Source: Promethearchaeota archaeon (GTDB lineage: Archaea > Asgardarchaeota > Lokiarchaeia > Sigyniarchaeales > SOKP01). Taken from it: DNA of 6,079 bases. A program made the position numbers and the translations under genes. Positions within the stretch are counted from its first letter, which is position 1, and each line of letters opens with the position of its first letter. This document shows, piece after piece, positions 1-5,717 of the stretch. The stretch covers positions 1 to 6,079 of the forward strand of contig JAUWHL010000232.1 in NCBI GenBank assembly GCA_030605895.1, given 5' to 3'. The notes below the pieces were generated by a model. That model ran no database searches. It worked only from the letters and a program-made list of their open reading frames with translations, and was not told the origin of the DNA.

Positions 1-244
1 CATTGTTGCTTTGTCCATTTTCTCCTTCTAGTTGCTCTGTGCTGAGAACGATGTCTTTATATTCTGTACCTTTTAAGAATCTGTTTCTTAAAATCTCACA
101 AACATCAACAGCATGAGAGATTGCTCTACCTCTGGCTTTAACTGTGCATTCTTCTCCTTTATTAAGAATCATCATAGTAGCCATAACGTAGTTCATCGTT
201 GGTCTACGACCAACAAACACTGCATTTTCATCTTTGCCTGGCAT
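1..244 (-). CDS. alba: Alba family DNA/RNA-binding chromatin protein (3' end off window)
   Basis: Reading leftwards from the ATG at 244..242, the frame stays open to the window edge and gives 81 residues. It is recognisable as Alba by VFVGRRPTMNYV (residues 9-20), KARGRAISHAVDVCEI (36-51) and RNRFL (53-57). Alba is a small dimeric archaeal chromatin protein that coats DNA and also binds RNA. The conserved basic pair of the nucleic-acid-binding loop is Arg13-Arg14, where crenarchaeal Alba has Lys16-Lys17. Known family members are about 90-97 residues, so I infer that only the last 10-15 residues, the final beta strand, are missing. A good Shine-Dalgarno, GAGGA at 257..253, sits 8 nt before the ATG and fixes the start. 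The gene faces away from the long AT-rich spacer, which must contain its promoter. Confidence 0.95.
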   Translation of the reverse strand, partial: MPGKDENAVFVGRRPTMNYVMATMMILNKGEECTVKARGRAISHAVDVCEILRNRFLKGTEYKDIVLSTEQLEGENGQSNN

Positions 245-252
245 CTTTAATT

Positions 253-257
253 TCCTC
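253..257 (-). promoter_or_regulatory. Shine-Dalgarno of alba (GAGGA)
   Basis: On the minus strand GAGGA lies 8 nt upstream of the alba ATG. It matches the archaeal 16S anti-SD and supports the start at 244. It implies a leadered transcript. Confidence 0.7.
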
Positions 258-273
258 TTATGTTTTTCTTATT

Positions 274-310
274 GTATAAATTTCTTCATTTGTTATTAAT
301 ATTTTAATGT
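274..310 (-). promoter_or_regulatory. Candidate alba promoter region (two TATA-like elements)
   Basis: Two TATA-like elements face alba. TTTATACA at 281..274 would put the transcript start near 252, inside the Shine-Dalgarno. A TTAAAATATTAA stretch further up, at about 309-298, would put it near 278 and keep the Shine-Dalgarno in the leader. I favour the second for that reason. The composition is so AT-rich that either could be chance. Confidence 0.35.
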
Positions 311-656
311 ATTATTTTCTTTTTTTGTTTTTTTGCGTTTATGTATTGCGTATTGTAGTCTTATCGTAATTTTGTAATAAATTACTGCAATAACATTCTT
401 GTGAAATTTTGGAAATATTTTAAATTTTATTATCTGATTAATATGGATTTAGATAAATTGCAGTATATTCACATTTGAATTATTTTTATTTCTATTCAAT
501 TGAATTACACTCCCCTTGAATTACTGACATGATTCAGAAAAATAAATTGAGGATTTCATTAGATTTAACAACTATTAATTGAATTGATAGATCTTAATGA
601 TATAAGCTCAGATTTCTAAATGAATTATTTAAAAGTACTAATTTCTAAAAAAGAAT

Positions 657-666
657 AAAAAAAAAA
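657..666 (-). terminator. Poly-U terminator of the 72-residue membrane gene
   Basis: On the minus strand a run of ten T at 666..657 begins 15 nt after the stop codon at 682. It is followed by ATTC and six more T. Archaeal RNA polymerase terminates at such U-tracts without a hairpin, so this probably ends the small membrane protein transcript, and any read-through from the signal peptidase gene. Confidence 0.6.
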
Positions 667-681
667 TTTGGATTTAAAGAA

Positions 682-900
682 TTAGAAACCTTTCAATTTT
701 ACACCAAGGAAGAAGAAAAACCATGTGAGAAAAAATAGTATCAATCCAATAAGCAACCATGCATTGTATCCAAACAAGTCAAATGAAGGTAAGATAGTAG
801 CCCATATTCCCATATATAGATCCATGAATATAAATAACCCAAATGCCATAAATAGAAAGGTAAGAATAACACAAAATTTAGTTGGAGGAGTCCATGCCAT
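682..900 (-). CDS. Small two-helix membrane protein, unknown function
   Basis: The product is a 72-residue, strongly hydrophobic protein rich in Phe, Leu and Trp. There are two clear membrane helices, about residues 9-33 and 47-67. A short loop with Pro38, Asp41 and Gly44 joins them, and the C-terminus is basic (VKLKGF). A short charged-free N-terminus starts MAWTPPTKF. The start at 900 is well supported: a Shine-Dalgarno, AGGTGA (913..908), lies 7 nt before the ATG, and a TATA element lies about 55 nt upstream. By the positive-inside rule both ends probably face the cytoplasm. I do not recognise a named family, though I recall similar short MAW-PPTKFC proteins among uncharacterised archaeal sequences; that is memory and was not searched. 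It lies 116 bp downstream of the signal peptidase on the same strand. No function is claimed. Confidence 0.75.
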   Translation of the reverse strand: MAWTPPTKFCVILTFLFMAFGLFIFMDLYMGIWATILPSFDLFGYNAWLLIGLILFFLTWFFFFLGVKLKGF

Positions 901-907
901 TTATTAT

Positions 908-913
908 TCACCT
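908..913 (-). promoter_or_regulatory. Shine-Dalgarno of the 72-residue membrane gene (AGGTGA)
   Basis: AGGTGA on the minus strand lies 7 nt before the ATG at 900. The same hexamer recurs before the M28 peptidase gene at 5723..5718, which helps interpret that gene's start. Confidence 0.65.
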
Positions 914-950
914 ATTTAATTAAACAATTTTAATTTTTTTTTATAGTTAG

Positions 951-962
951 ATATAATTTAAA
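951..962 (-). promoter_or_regulatory. TATA box of the 72-residue membrane gene
   Basis: TTTAAATTATAT on the minus strand is centred near 957. Archaeal spacing of about 26 nt puts the transcript start near 931, giving a leader of about 30 nt that contains the AGGTGA ribosome site. Separate transcription from the signal peptidase is therefore likely, though there is no strong U-tract between the two genes to exclude read-through. Confidence 0.5.
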
Positions 963-1016
963 GTATAATAAAGTAAGATTTAATCCTTTTTAAAAGATAT
1001 TGATAAAACCTATAGT

Positions 1017-1736
1017 TTAAGAGTTAAAATCATCATATTTAGTATAATCTACTTCGATTTCCCTTATTAAATCATCTTTCTTAGACTTTGGATTAAAGAT
1101 TAATCTCTGTTCTCCTTTCTTTTTACCTTTAACTTCAACATCTTCCTTTTTTACAATATCCCATATAATACTAATTATAAGTAAAGCAGATACAATAACT
1201 AAAAGTGGAATTAATAAGCCAGAATCAGTTAATAGAATCTTTACCCACCCAATATATGGAATTCTTCCGCATACAACTCCTAAAATTCTACTTTCTGGAA
1301 CCCAACCATTATCAGGAAATGGATTCGCATCACCTTTAGTTCTGAAAAGCCAGCCATTATCATATATTTTATCAATGACTCGATGAACAATAGGATCATT
1401 AGGTGGATTTATCCAATCGGGTAACATTCGAGCATCAAAAACAATTATGTCTCCTTCTTTTCCTTCAATGGTTCCATTCTTTATTGTGGTAGGATCTTTT
1501 CCATTTAGAAACAATAAATCTCCCTTAAGTAAGTTTGGTTCCATAGAACCCGAAACAACAACAACCATGGGAGTGTTAGTGTTTAGGGCAATTTGCATTA
1601 TAAAATAAATTAAAAATGAGCCTGAAAACGCAAAAACTATTAACACAACACCAATAATAATTTTTTTCTTTGAAGATTCTTCCTTTTTCTTCAATTTTCT
1701 CTTGTTAAAAGCCTTTGGTAAATCAATTTTTTCCAT
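1017..1736 (-). CDS. Signal peptidase I, archaeal/SEC11 type
   Basis: This 239-residue membrane serine protease removes signal peptides from exported proteins at the outer face of the cytoplasmic membrane. After a Lys-rich cytoplasmic N-terminus (residues 11-25) come a membrane helix (26-50) and the nucleophile motif SGSMEP with Ser64. HRV contains His118, the SEC11/archaeal residue in place of the bacterial Lys. The segment TKGDANPFPDNG carries Asp136 and Asp142, matching the two conserved Asp of SEC11. A second helix spans about 173-194, followed by a basic tail of 45 residues. The frame is open to a TTG at 1811, but I start at the ATG at 1736 because the TATA element (1789..1782) lies between the two. 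The 25-residue extension would precede the transcript. No Shine-Dalgarno is visible before 1736, so initiation is probably SD-independent. The gene is divergent from the zinc-ribbon gene. Confidence 0.95.
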   Translation of the reverse strand: MEKIDLPKAFNKRKLKKKEESSKKKIIIGVVLIVFAFSGSFLIYFIMQIALNTNTPMVVVVSGSMEPNLLKGDLLFLNGKDPTTIKNGTIEGKEGDIIVFDARMLPDWINPPNDPIVHRVIDKIYDNGWLFRTKGDANPFPDNGWVPESRILGVVCGRIPYIGWVKILLTDSGLLIPLLVIVSALLIISIIWDIVKKEDVEVKGKKKGEQRLIFNPKSKKDDLIREIEVDYTKYDDFNS

Positions 1737-1781
1737 AACAAAAAAACCAGTTATTCTATGGTCAAAATAAATAAAATTATC

Positions 1782-1789
1782 AATATAAA
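1782..1789 (-). promoter_or_regulatory. TATA box of the signal peptidase gene
   Basis: TTTATATT on the minus strand, centred near 1786, predicts a transcript start near 1760 and a leader of about 24 nt before the ATG at 1736. Its position is the main argument against the upstream TTG start at 1811. Confidence 0.6.
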
Positions 1790-1862
1790 TCTTCTTAGAA
1801 TAATAAATCAAATTTGGATTTTTGAAATTTCCTAATCTCTAATATAGAAAACGTGAGTAACA

Positions 1863-1871
1863 TTATAAATA
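1863..1871 (+). promoter_or_regulatory. TATA box of the zinc-ribbon protein gene
   Basis: TTATAAATA, centred at 1867, predicts a transcript start at about 1893, which is exactly the first ATG. The mRNA would then be leaderless from 1893, or have a leader of about 39 nt to the second ATG at 1932. Confidence 0.55.
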
Positions 1872-1892
1872 AAAACATCTTATTCAATTTAG

Positions 1893-2726
1893 ATGAATAG
1901 AAATATTCTAAATAGGGTTAGGAACATTAAAATGGTAGAAAGAAGCCACTCATTTAATGTAAGAGATAAAAATTATGATGATATCCAAAGAATAGTGGAA
2001 GACATATTAGAAAAAAGTATGTCCTTTTCAACTAACTCCAAAAGATTGGGAAGATCTTTACTCAGAATAAATTATTTTGATACTACTGTTGATAAGGAGA
2101 ACCAAAAAAATAATAGAATTACAATTTTACAAGAGCCTGAAAAAAGAATTTATATTCAAATAAACGGAAAATTAACGGATTCGCAAGTAGGTCAATTATG
2201 GAATGAATTCGAGAATAATTTGAATAATTCTGTTAAGGTAGAGAAAGTTACAAAGTCAATGCCTTCAAAAGATGAAATAATACGGAAAATTAAAAATTTA
2301 ATTGATGATAGAGGATATCTTGTCAAAAGTGAAGATGTTCAAGAATTTGTTGAGAATTTTATAGAAAGATATGACAGGTTTCCGAAGAAAGATGAAATTA
2401 ATTCAATTGTTAAAGGTTATATTGTGATGGTAAACGAGGAAAACTTATTTGATAATAATGATATGGATATAATTGAAGATTCAAAGAATATAGAAATTTC
2501 TAAACCAAATTTAGAAACAACTCAAAAAGATTTATCATTAACTTCTAATGATAGTACAGTTTTATTAATGTCAGATAGAGTTGGACGTAGAAAATGCCCT
2601 AGTTGTGGAAATGATAGGTTAATCCATGAAATGGATGACAAAAGCGTGATTCTCCTGGACTATCCTAAAATATATGGAAAAAAGAACTGTTGTGCAGAGT
2701 GTGGTTATGAATGGAGAGAGCACTAA
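1893..2726 (+). CDS. Uncharacterised protein with C-terminal zinc ribbon (Asgard-type)
   Basis: The 277-residue product falls in three parts. Residues about 15-118 form a mixed alpha/beta domain: helix DDIQRIVEDILEKS, then strands including RITILQ and RIYIQINGK, then helix SQVGQLWNEFENNL. Residues about 124-182 are a helical segment with EFVENFIERYDRFPKKDEI followed by KGYIVMV. A polar acidic linker (183-225) leads to a zinc ribbon with Cys235-x2-Cys238 and Cys267-x2-Cys270 flanking a conserved-looking DYPKIYGKK, plus an extra Cys266. The ribbon resembles C-terminal domains I recall from Asgard hypothetical proteins, and distantly TFIIS/RpoM-like ribbons, so nucleic-acid or protein binding is plausible but unproven. 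Two starts compete: 1893, at the predicted transcript start, and Met14 at 1932, preceded by a weak TTAGGA. The MVERSHSF beginning looks natural, so a 264-residue form is quite possible. It is probably cytosolic, with no signal peptide or membrane helix. I do not know its function. Confidence 0.85.
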   Translation: MNRNILNRVRNIKMVERSHSFNVRDKNYDDIQRIVEDILEKSMSFSTNSKRLGRSLLRINYFDTTVDKENQKNNRITILQEPEKRIYIQINGKLTDSQVGQLWNEFENNLNNSVKVEKVTKSMPSKDEIIRKIKNLIDDRGYLVKSEDVQEFVENFIERYDRFPKKDEINSIVKGYIVMVNEENLFDNNDMDIIEDSKNIEISKPNLETTQKDLSLTSNDSTVLLMSDRVGRRKCPSCGNDRLIHEMDDKSVILLDYPKIYGKKNCCAECGYEWREH

Positions 2727-2914
2727 TAAATTGTTTAAAAAAATTTCCCAATATTAGATTGCTGCAAATTTAAAAGAATATTATGTTCTAATGTTCAAAT
2801 TTAATTCTTAGATTTTGAAATTTAAATATAATTTTAAATAGTTCATAATTTAAAATAATGATTAAAGTATTATGTAATTATTAAAAATCATCTAAAAAAT
2901 CAGATTTGATAAAA
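2727..2914. promoter_or_regulatory. Intergenic region with candidate lipid kinase promoter
   Basis: These 188 bp hold no gene. TATA-like candidates for the kinase are TTTTAAATA at 2832-2840, which would give a leader of about 50 nt, and TATTAAAAA at 2878-2886, which would give a nearly leaderless transcript starting near 2908. No Shine-Dalgarno is visible before the ATG at 2915, which favours the second. No poly-U tract clearly ends the zinc-ribbon transcript, so read-through is possible. Confidence 0.35.
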
Positions 2915-3880
2915 ATGGAAGATTACGCAATTATTTATAATCCTGAGGCTGGTAAAGGGAAAGGGGGAATAAAAGATATCAATTTTATGGAAAAATGTCT
3001 TAAAGAATTAAATGTCTCATATAAATTATTTGAAACTGAACATATGAGACATGCTATGGAATTAGGAAGACAATTGGCAAAGGATGGTTATAGAGTGATT
3101 GGAGCTGGAGGGGATGGCACTTGTAATGAGGTAATGAATGGAGTTATAACTTCTAATACCAGTGTTTTATGTGGTTTTATTCCTATGGGATCTGGAAATG
3201 ATATTCCTGCTGCGATTGGAATCATCCCTGATATAAAGAGAGCCTGTGAGATAATAGCTGAAGACAATACAGGTAAATCAGATATTGGCTTTGCAAAAAC
3301 AGATACGGGTATTGAACGTTACTTCTTAGGTATTGGAAGTCAAGGTTTTGATAGTGACGTAACCAGAAGATTTAATGAAGCCAAAAGAGGAAAAAGCTAT
3401 GTTACTCAGACTCTTAAAGCAATATTGCCTTGGAAAAGTAAGAAAATTAAAGTAACTATGGATAATGATATTTATGAAGGATATGCTAACCTTTTAGCAT
3501 GTGCTAATGGTCCTAGTTATGGAGGATTTATGTATATTTGTCAAAGGGCTCAAGTAAATGATGGTCTTTTTCATGTAAATATTGTAGATATTGGTAAGTT
3601 TAAATTGCTTAAACATTTTAATAGAATGTATAAAGCCACACTATTACCCCATCCAAATATCTATGAATATACCAGTAAGAAAGTAAGAGTTGAAATGTTA
3701 GATTCTGGAGACCCTAAACCTTATCTTTGTCAAGTAGACGGAGAAATTTTAGATAACTTACCTGTTAATTATGAATGCATTAAAGATGGATATGAGTTTA
3801 TTCGTCCTGAGGTAGATGAAGTAGCAGAAGCTTTTAAAAAGGAACATGGGCGATATTTCTGGGATTGTAATTATGACTAA
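2915..3880 (+). CDS. Diacylglycerol/lipid kinase family protein (DAGK/YegS type)
   Basis: The 321-residue cytosolic or membrane-associated kinase should transfer phosphate from ATP to a lipid hydroxyl. Its N-terminal catalytic domain has the family signatures: NPEAGKGKG (residues 9-17), GAGGDGTCNEVMNGV (63-77, the nucleotide-binding GGDGT) and GSGND (92-96). A beta-rich C-terminal domain follows, with DGLF (216-219) and QVDGE (273-277), where Asp216 is the usual catalytic position in YegS/DgkB proteins. The length is typical, with a slightly long acidic and aromatic tail after residue 300. The lipid substrate cannot be read from sequence; in an archaeon it may be an isoprenoid alcohol or ether lipid rather than diacylglycerol, and sphingoid kinases share the fold. 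A TTG at 2906 would add three residues, but the ATG at 2915 is preferred. The methyltransferase follows after 28 bp and probably shares the transcript. Confidence 0.9.
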   Translation: MEDYAIIYNPEAGKGKGGIKDINFMEKCLKELNVSYKLFETEHMRHAMELGRQLAKDGYRVIGAGGDGTCNEVMNGVITSNTSVLCGFIPMGSGNDIPAAIGIIPDIKRACEIIAEDNTGKSDIGFAKTDTGIERYFLGIGSQGFDSDVTRRFNEAKRGKSYVTQTLKAILPWKSKKIKVTMDNDIYEGYANLLACANGPSYGGFMYICQRAQVNDGLFHVNIVDIGKFKLLKHFNRMYKATLLPHPNIYEYTSKKVRVEMLDSGDPKPYLCQVDGEILDNLPVNYECIKDGYEFIRPEVDEVAEAFKKEHGRYFWDCNYD

Positions 3881-3883
3881 TAC

Positions 3884-3891
3884 TTTTTTTT
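3884..3891 (+). terminator. U-tract between kinase and methyltransferase (possible partial terminator)
   Basis: A run of eight T starts 4 nt after the kinase stop codon and ends 17 nt before the methyltransferase ATG. It could act as an archaeal terminator and reduce expression of the second gene. The close spacing otherwise suggests an operon, so the effect is likely partial if it exists. Confidence 0.3.
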
Positions 3892-3908
3892 AGAACCTGA
3901 TAATTCTA

Positions 3909-4532
3909 ATGTCAGCGTGGGATGATATTTTCACTGAAAAGGGACGAGTTTTTTTGGAGTCTCATCCGGATATGGAAAGACTATCTGAATTGTCAAAAGA
4001 AAAGGGAATCAAACGAATTTTGGACCTTGGATGTGGAACTGGTCGTCATCTTTTATTTTTCTCAAAAAAAGGATTTGAAGTTTATGGGATGGATGCTTCA
4101 CCTAAAGCTTTAAAAATTGCTAAAGAATGGCTAAGTGAAGAAAATATAAACGTAGATATACAACTTAATAGAATGGAACTTAAATTTCCGTATGATGATA
4201 ATTATTTTGATGCTATTATTTCAATTCAAGTAATTCATCATAATCTAATAAAAGATATAATTTTCACAGTTAAAGAAATTGAGAGGATCTTAAGACCTAA
4301 AGGATTGATATTTATAACATTTCCAAAAATAGGGGTAGGTTCTAAGTTAGATAAATGGGAATTAAAAGAAATTGAGCAAGGAACATACATACCACAAACG
4401 GGTCAAGAAAAAGGACTTCCACATCATTTTTTTACTTTAGATGAAATACACCAAGTTTTTAGGGCATTTGAACTTATTGAAATTTTTATGGATAAGACAA
4501 ATCATCGCGCAATTTTGGGCGTTAAGAAATAG
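3909..4532 (+). CDS. Class I SAM-dependent methyltransferase (UbiE/TehB-like)
   Basis: This 207-residue soluble protein has a Rossmann methyltransferase fold. Motif I is ILDLGCGTGRH (residues 37-47), which binds SAM. The acidic end of strand 2 is Asp62 in VYGMDAS. The FPYDDNYFDAIISIQVIHH segment (93-111) covers motifs post-I to II, with HH in the position often used by small-molecule methyltransferases. ILRPKGLIFITFP (127-139) is motif III, and FFTLDEIHQVF near residue 174 is the usual C-terminal helix. The N-terminal MSAWDDIFTEKGRVF has no membrane segment. The substrate cannot be deduced. UbiE, tellurite-resistance TehB and other small-molecule methyltransferases share this layout. It lies 28 bp behind the lipid kinase with no room for an independent promoter except inside that gene, so co-transcription is likely and a lipid-linked role is conceivable. 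No Shine-Dalgarno is visible. It converges on the M28 gene with only 21 bp between stop codons. Confidence 0.92.
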   Translation: MSAWDDIFTEKGRVFLESHPDMERLSELSKEKGIKRILDLGCGTGRHLLFFSKKGFEVYGMDASPKALKIAKEWLSEENINVDIQLNRMELKFPYDDNYFDAIISIQVIHHNLIKDIIFTVKEIERILRPKGLIFITFPKIGVGSKLDKWELKEIEQGTYIPQTGQEKGLPHHFFTLDEIHQVFRAFELIEIFMDKTNHRAILGVKK

Positions 4533-4542
4533 TTACATATAA

Positions 4543-4556
4543 TTTTTTCGGTTTTA
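4543..4556 (+). terminator. Poly-U terminator after the methyltransferase gene
   Basis: T6 followed by CGG and T4 starts 11 nt after the methyltransferase stop and runs into the stop codon of the convergent peptidase gene. It is a plausible archaeal U-tract terminator for the plus-strand transcript. No matching tract is evident for the opposite strand, so that transcript probably extends antisense into the methyltransferase 3' end. Confidence 0.4.
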
Positions 4557-5711
4557 TTCACTAGGATCCTTTCTTTTTTCAGATTTACCTCTGTTAACAA
4601 TAAAAATTACGATAATTATACTCATAAAAGCGATTATAATTATAATGGTTATTAAAATTTCAGTATTCATAACATTTTTATTCTTATTCCAAGGAAAGTT
4701 TCCCTGATAAAGATTATTGGGGTCAGTAATGTAATTATTAAAAATAAATTGTTCTACAGTTTTACCAGTAACATCAAGACTGGAATTTGAAATATATGTA
4801 ATATTATCTTGTATAGTATGATGATACGACCATCCAGGATTATTCCAAAAATTGATAATTAAATCTGCTGAAGGAATACCAATATTCAAAAATGCTCTAT
4901 GATCGTCGATTATTGAGGTGCTGTCAGGATTCGATGGAAATTGAGAAGTATACCCTAATTGCCTTCCAATTGCGAATAATTCGTCTAATAATGAAGAAGT
5001 TGAATACTGTTCATTAATAAATTGTAAATTAGTTCCACCTACCATATCTAATAAAATCATACAACTAAAACTCTCCGTTGTTGAATCATAAAAATTCTCA
5101 ATATTTGAAACAAATTCCTGAGATCCCTCACACCAATCCCACCCTTCGATTCCATATGCATTATCCCTTCCTTGATCTTCAGCATCAAAAAATATAAACC
5201 ATATTTGGCATGATAACTCTTCTCTTTGATTGTTAAGAACTCTGGCAAGTTCAAGGAGGACAGCACTGCCACTTGCTCCATCATTAGCACCAGGAACAGG
5301 GTTGTTCCTATTGGCTAACACAGGATCCTTTGTTGCTTTTGCGCGAGAATCGTAATGTGCTCCTAGTATTACGATATTTGCTTTGTGTTCATTTAATTTA
5401 AAAAGCACATTTTGGCATTCTGTTAAATGAGTAGTAAAATTGTGAAGAACATAAGAAAAATTGTTATCGATTTCTTTAAATTTAGTTATAAAATAATCAG
5501 TACAATTCGCACGTTCTTGTGTTCCAGGTATTCGAAATCCAATATCTAACTGATCCTGAACATAAGAATAAGCTTTGCCACCATTAAATTCTAAATCTAC
5601 TTCATAATTTTGGATATTTAAATTATCTGAAGGAAAATATATATAGATAATAGAAAATATTACAATTGATGAAAATACGATTGGAATTAAGATTTTGTAT
5701 AATTTCTTTAT
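4554..5711 (-). CDS. M28-family zinc metallopeptidase, membrane-anchored at both ends, atypical start
   Basis: Read from an ATA at 5711, the product has 385 residues. It has an N-terminal signal anchor (KKLYKILIPIV and on, residues 2-26), the family's N-terminal region (EFNGGKAYSYVQDQL, then RIPGTQERA), and an M28 catalytic domain. Predicted zinc ligands are His119 (GAHYD), Asp144 (NDGASG), Asp179, Asp222 (LLDMVGG) and His271 (DDHRAF), with Glu178 of DAED as general base. The DDH-x2-F...GIP block also resembles glutaminyl cyclase-like M28 members. A second helix at about 350-373 and a basic tail end the protein, so the catalytic domain should face outside, cleaving peptides as an aminopeptidase or cyclising N-terminal Gln. 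The frame has no ATG, GTG or TTG upstream of the GTG at 5408, which would delete the anchor and 101 residues. AGGTGA lies 6 nt before the ATA, and a TATA box lies upstream of it. Confidence 0.87.
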   Translation of the reverse strand: MKKLYKILIPIVFSSIVIFSIIYIYFPSDNLNIQNYEVDLEFNGGKAYSYVQDQLDIGFRIPGTQERANCTDYFITKFKEIDNNFSYVLHNFTTHLTECQNVLFKLNEHKANIVILGAHYDSRAKATKDPVLANRNNPVPGANDGASGSAVLLELARVLNNQREELSCQIWFIFFDAEDQGRDNAYGIEGWDWCEGSQEFVSNIENFYDSTTESFSCMILLDMVGGTNLQFINEQYSTSSLLDELFAIGRQLGYTSQFPSNPDSTSIIDDHRAFLNIGIPSADLIINFWNNPGWSYHHTIQDNITYISNSSLDVTGKTVEQFIFNNYITDPNNLYQGNFPWNKNKNVMNTEILITIIIIIAFMSIIIVIFIVNRGKSEKRKDPSE

Positions 5712-5717
5712 CCAAAC

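Larger units (their letters stand above)
245..656. other. AT-rich intergenic spacer without a supportable gene
   Basis: This 412-bp stretch between alba and the terminator of the 72-residue membrane gene has no ORF I can defend on either strand. It holds the alba promoter, a T-rich tract on the plus strand at about 317-333, and a perfect 12-bp palindrome, ATTCAATTGAAT, at 494-505. TTGAATTA occurs three times at 475-482, 500-507 and 516-523, with one-mismatch copies at 579-586 and 620-627. A TCCCC run at 511-515 is the most GC-rich spot. I see no convincing C/D-box RNA, tRNA or stable hairpin. A small RNA or operator region is possible but unproven. Confidence 0.6.

Noticed and set aside
259..364. 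Two tiny hydrophobic plus-strand frames (15 and 20 codons)
   Set aside because: They arise from T-rich DNA in the alba promoter region and lack a ribosome site or promoter.
518..612. Possible C/D-box RNA (CTGA and ATGATA-like boxes)
   Set aside because: The boxes do not match the C and D consensus in the right order and spacing on either strand.
725..919. Plus-strand open frame of 64 codons
   Set aside because: It lies antisense across the 72-residue membrane gene, which has a Shine-Dalgarno, TATA box and terminator. The plus-strand product has no recognisable feature.
1737..1811. TTG start extending signal peptidase by 25 residues
   Set aside because: The TATA box at 1789..1782 lies within this stretch, so the codons would precede the transcript. 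The extension has no Shine-Dalgarno or family resemblance.
3922..4113. Plus-strand open frame of 63 codons
   Set aside because: It is an out-of-frame shadow inside the methyltransferase, whose frame carries motif I and the rest of the fold.
5057..5290. Minus-strand open frame of 77 codons
   Set aside because: It is an out-of-frame shadow inside the M28 catalytic domain.
5406..5408. GTG as the start of the M28 peptidase
   Set aside because: It would remove the signal anchor and the conserved N-terminal M28 region that the open frame encodes upstream, and the TATA box and AGGTGA lie 300 bp further up.
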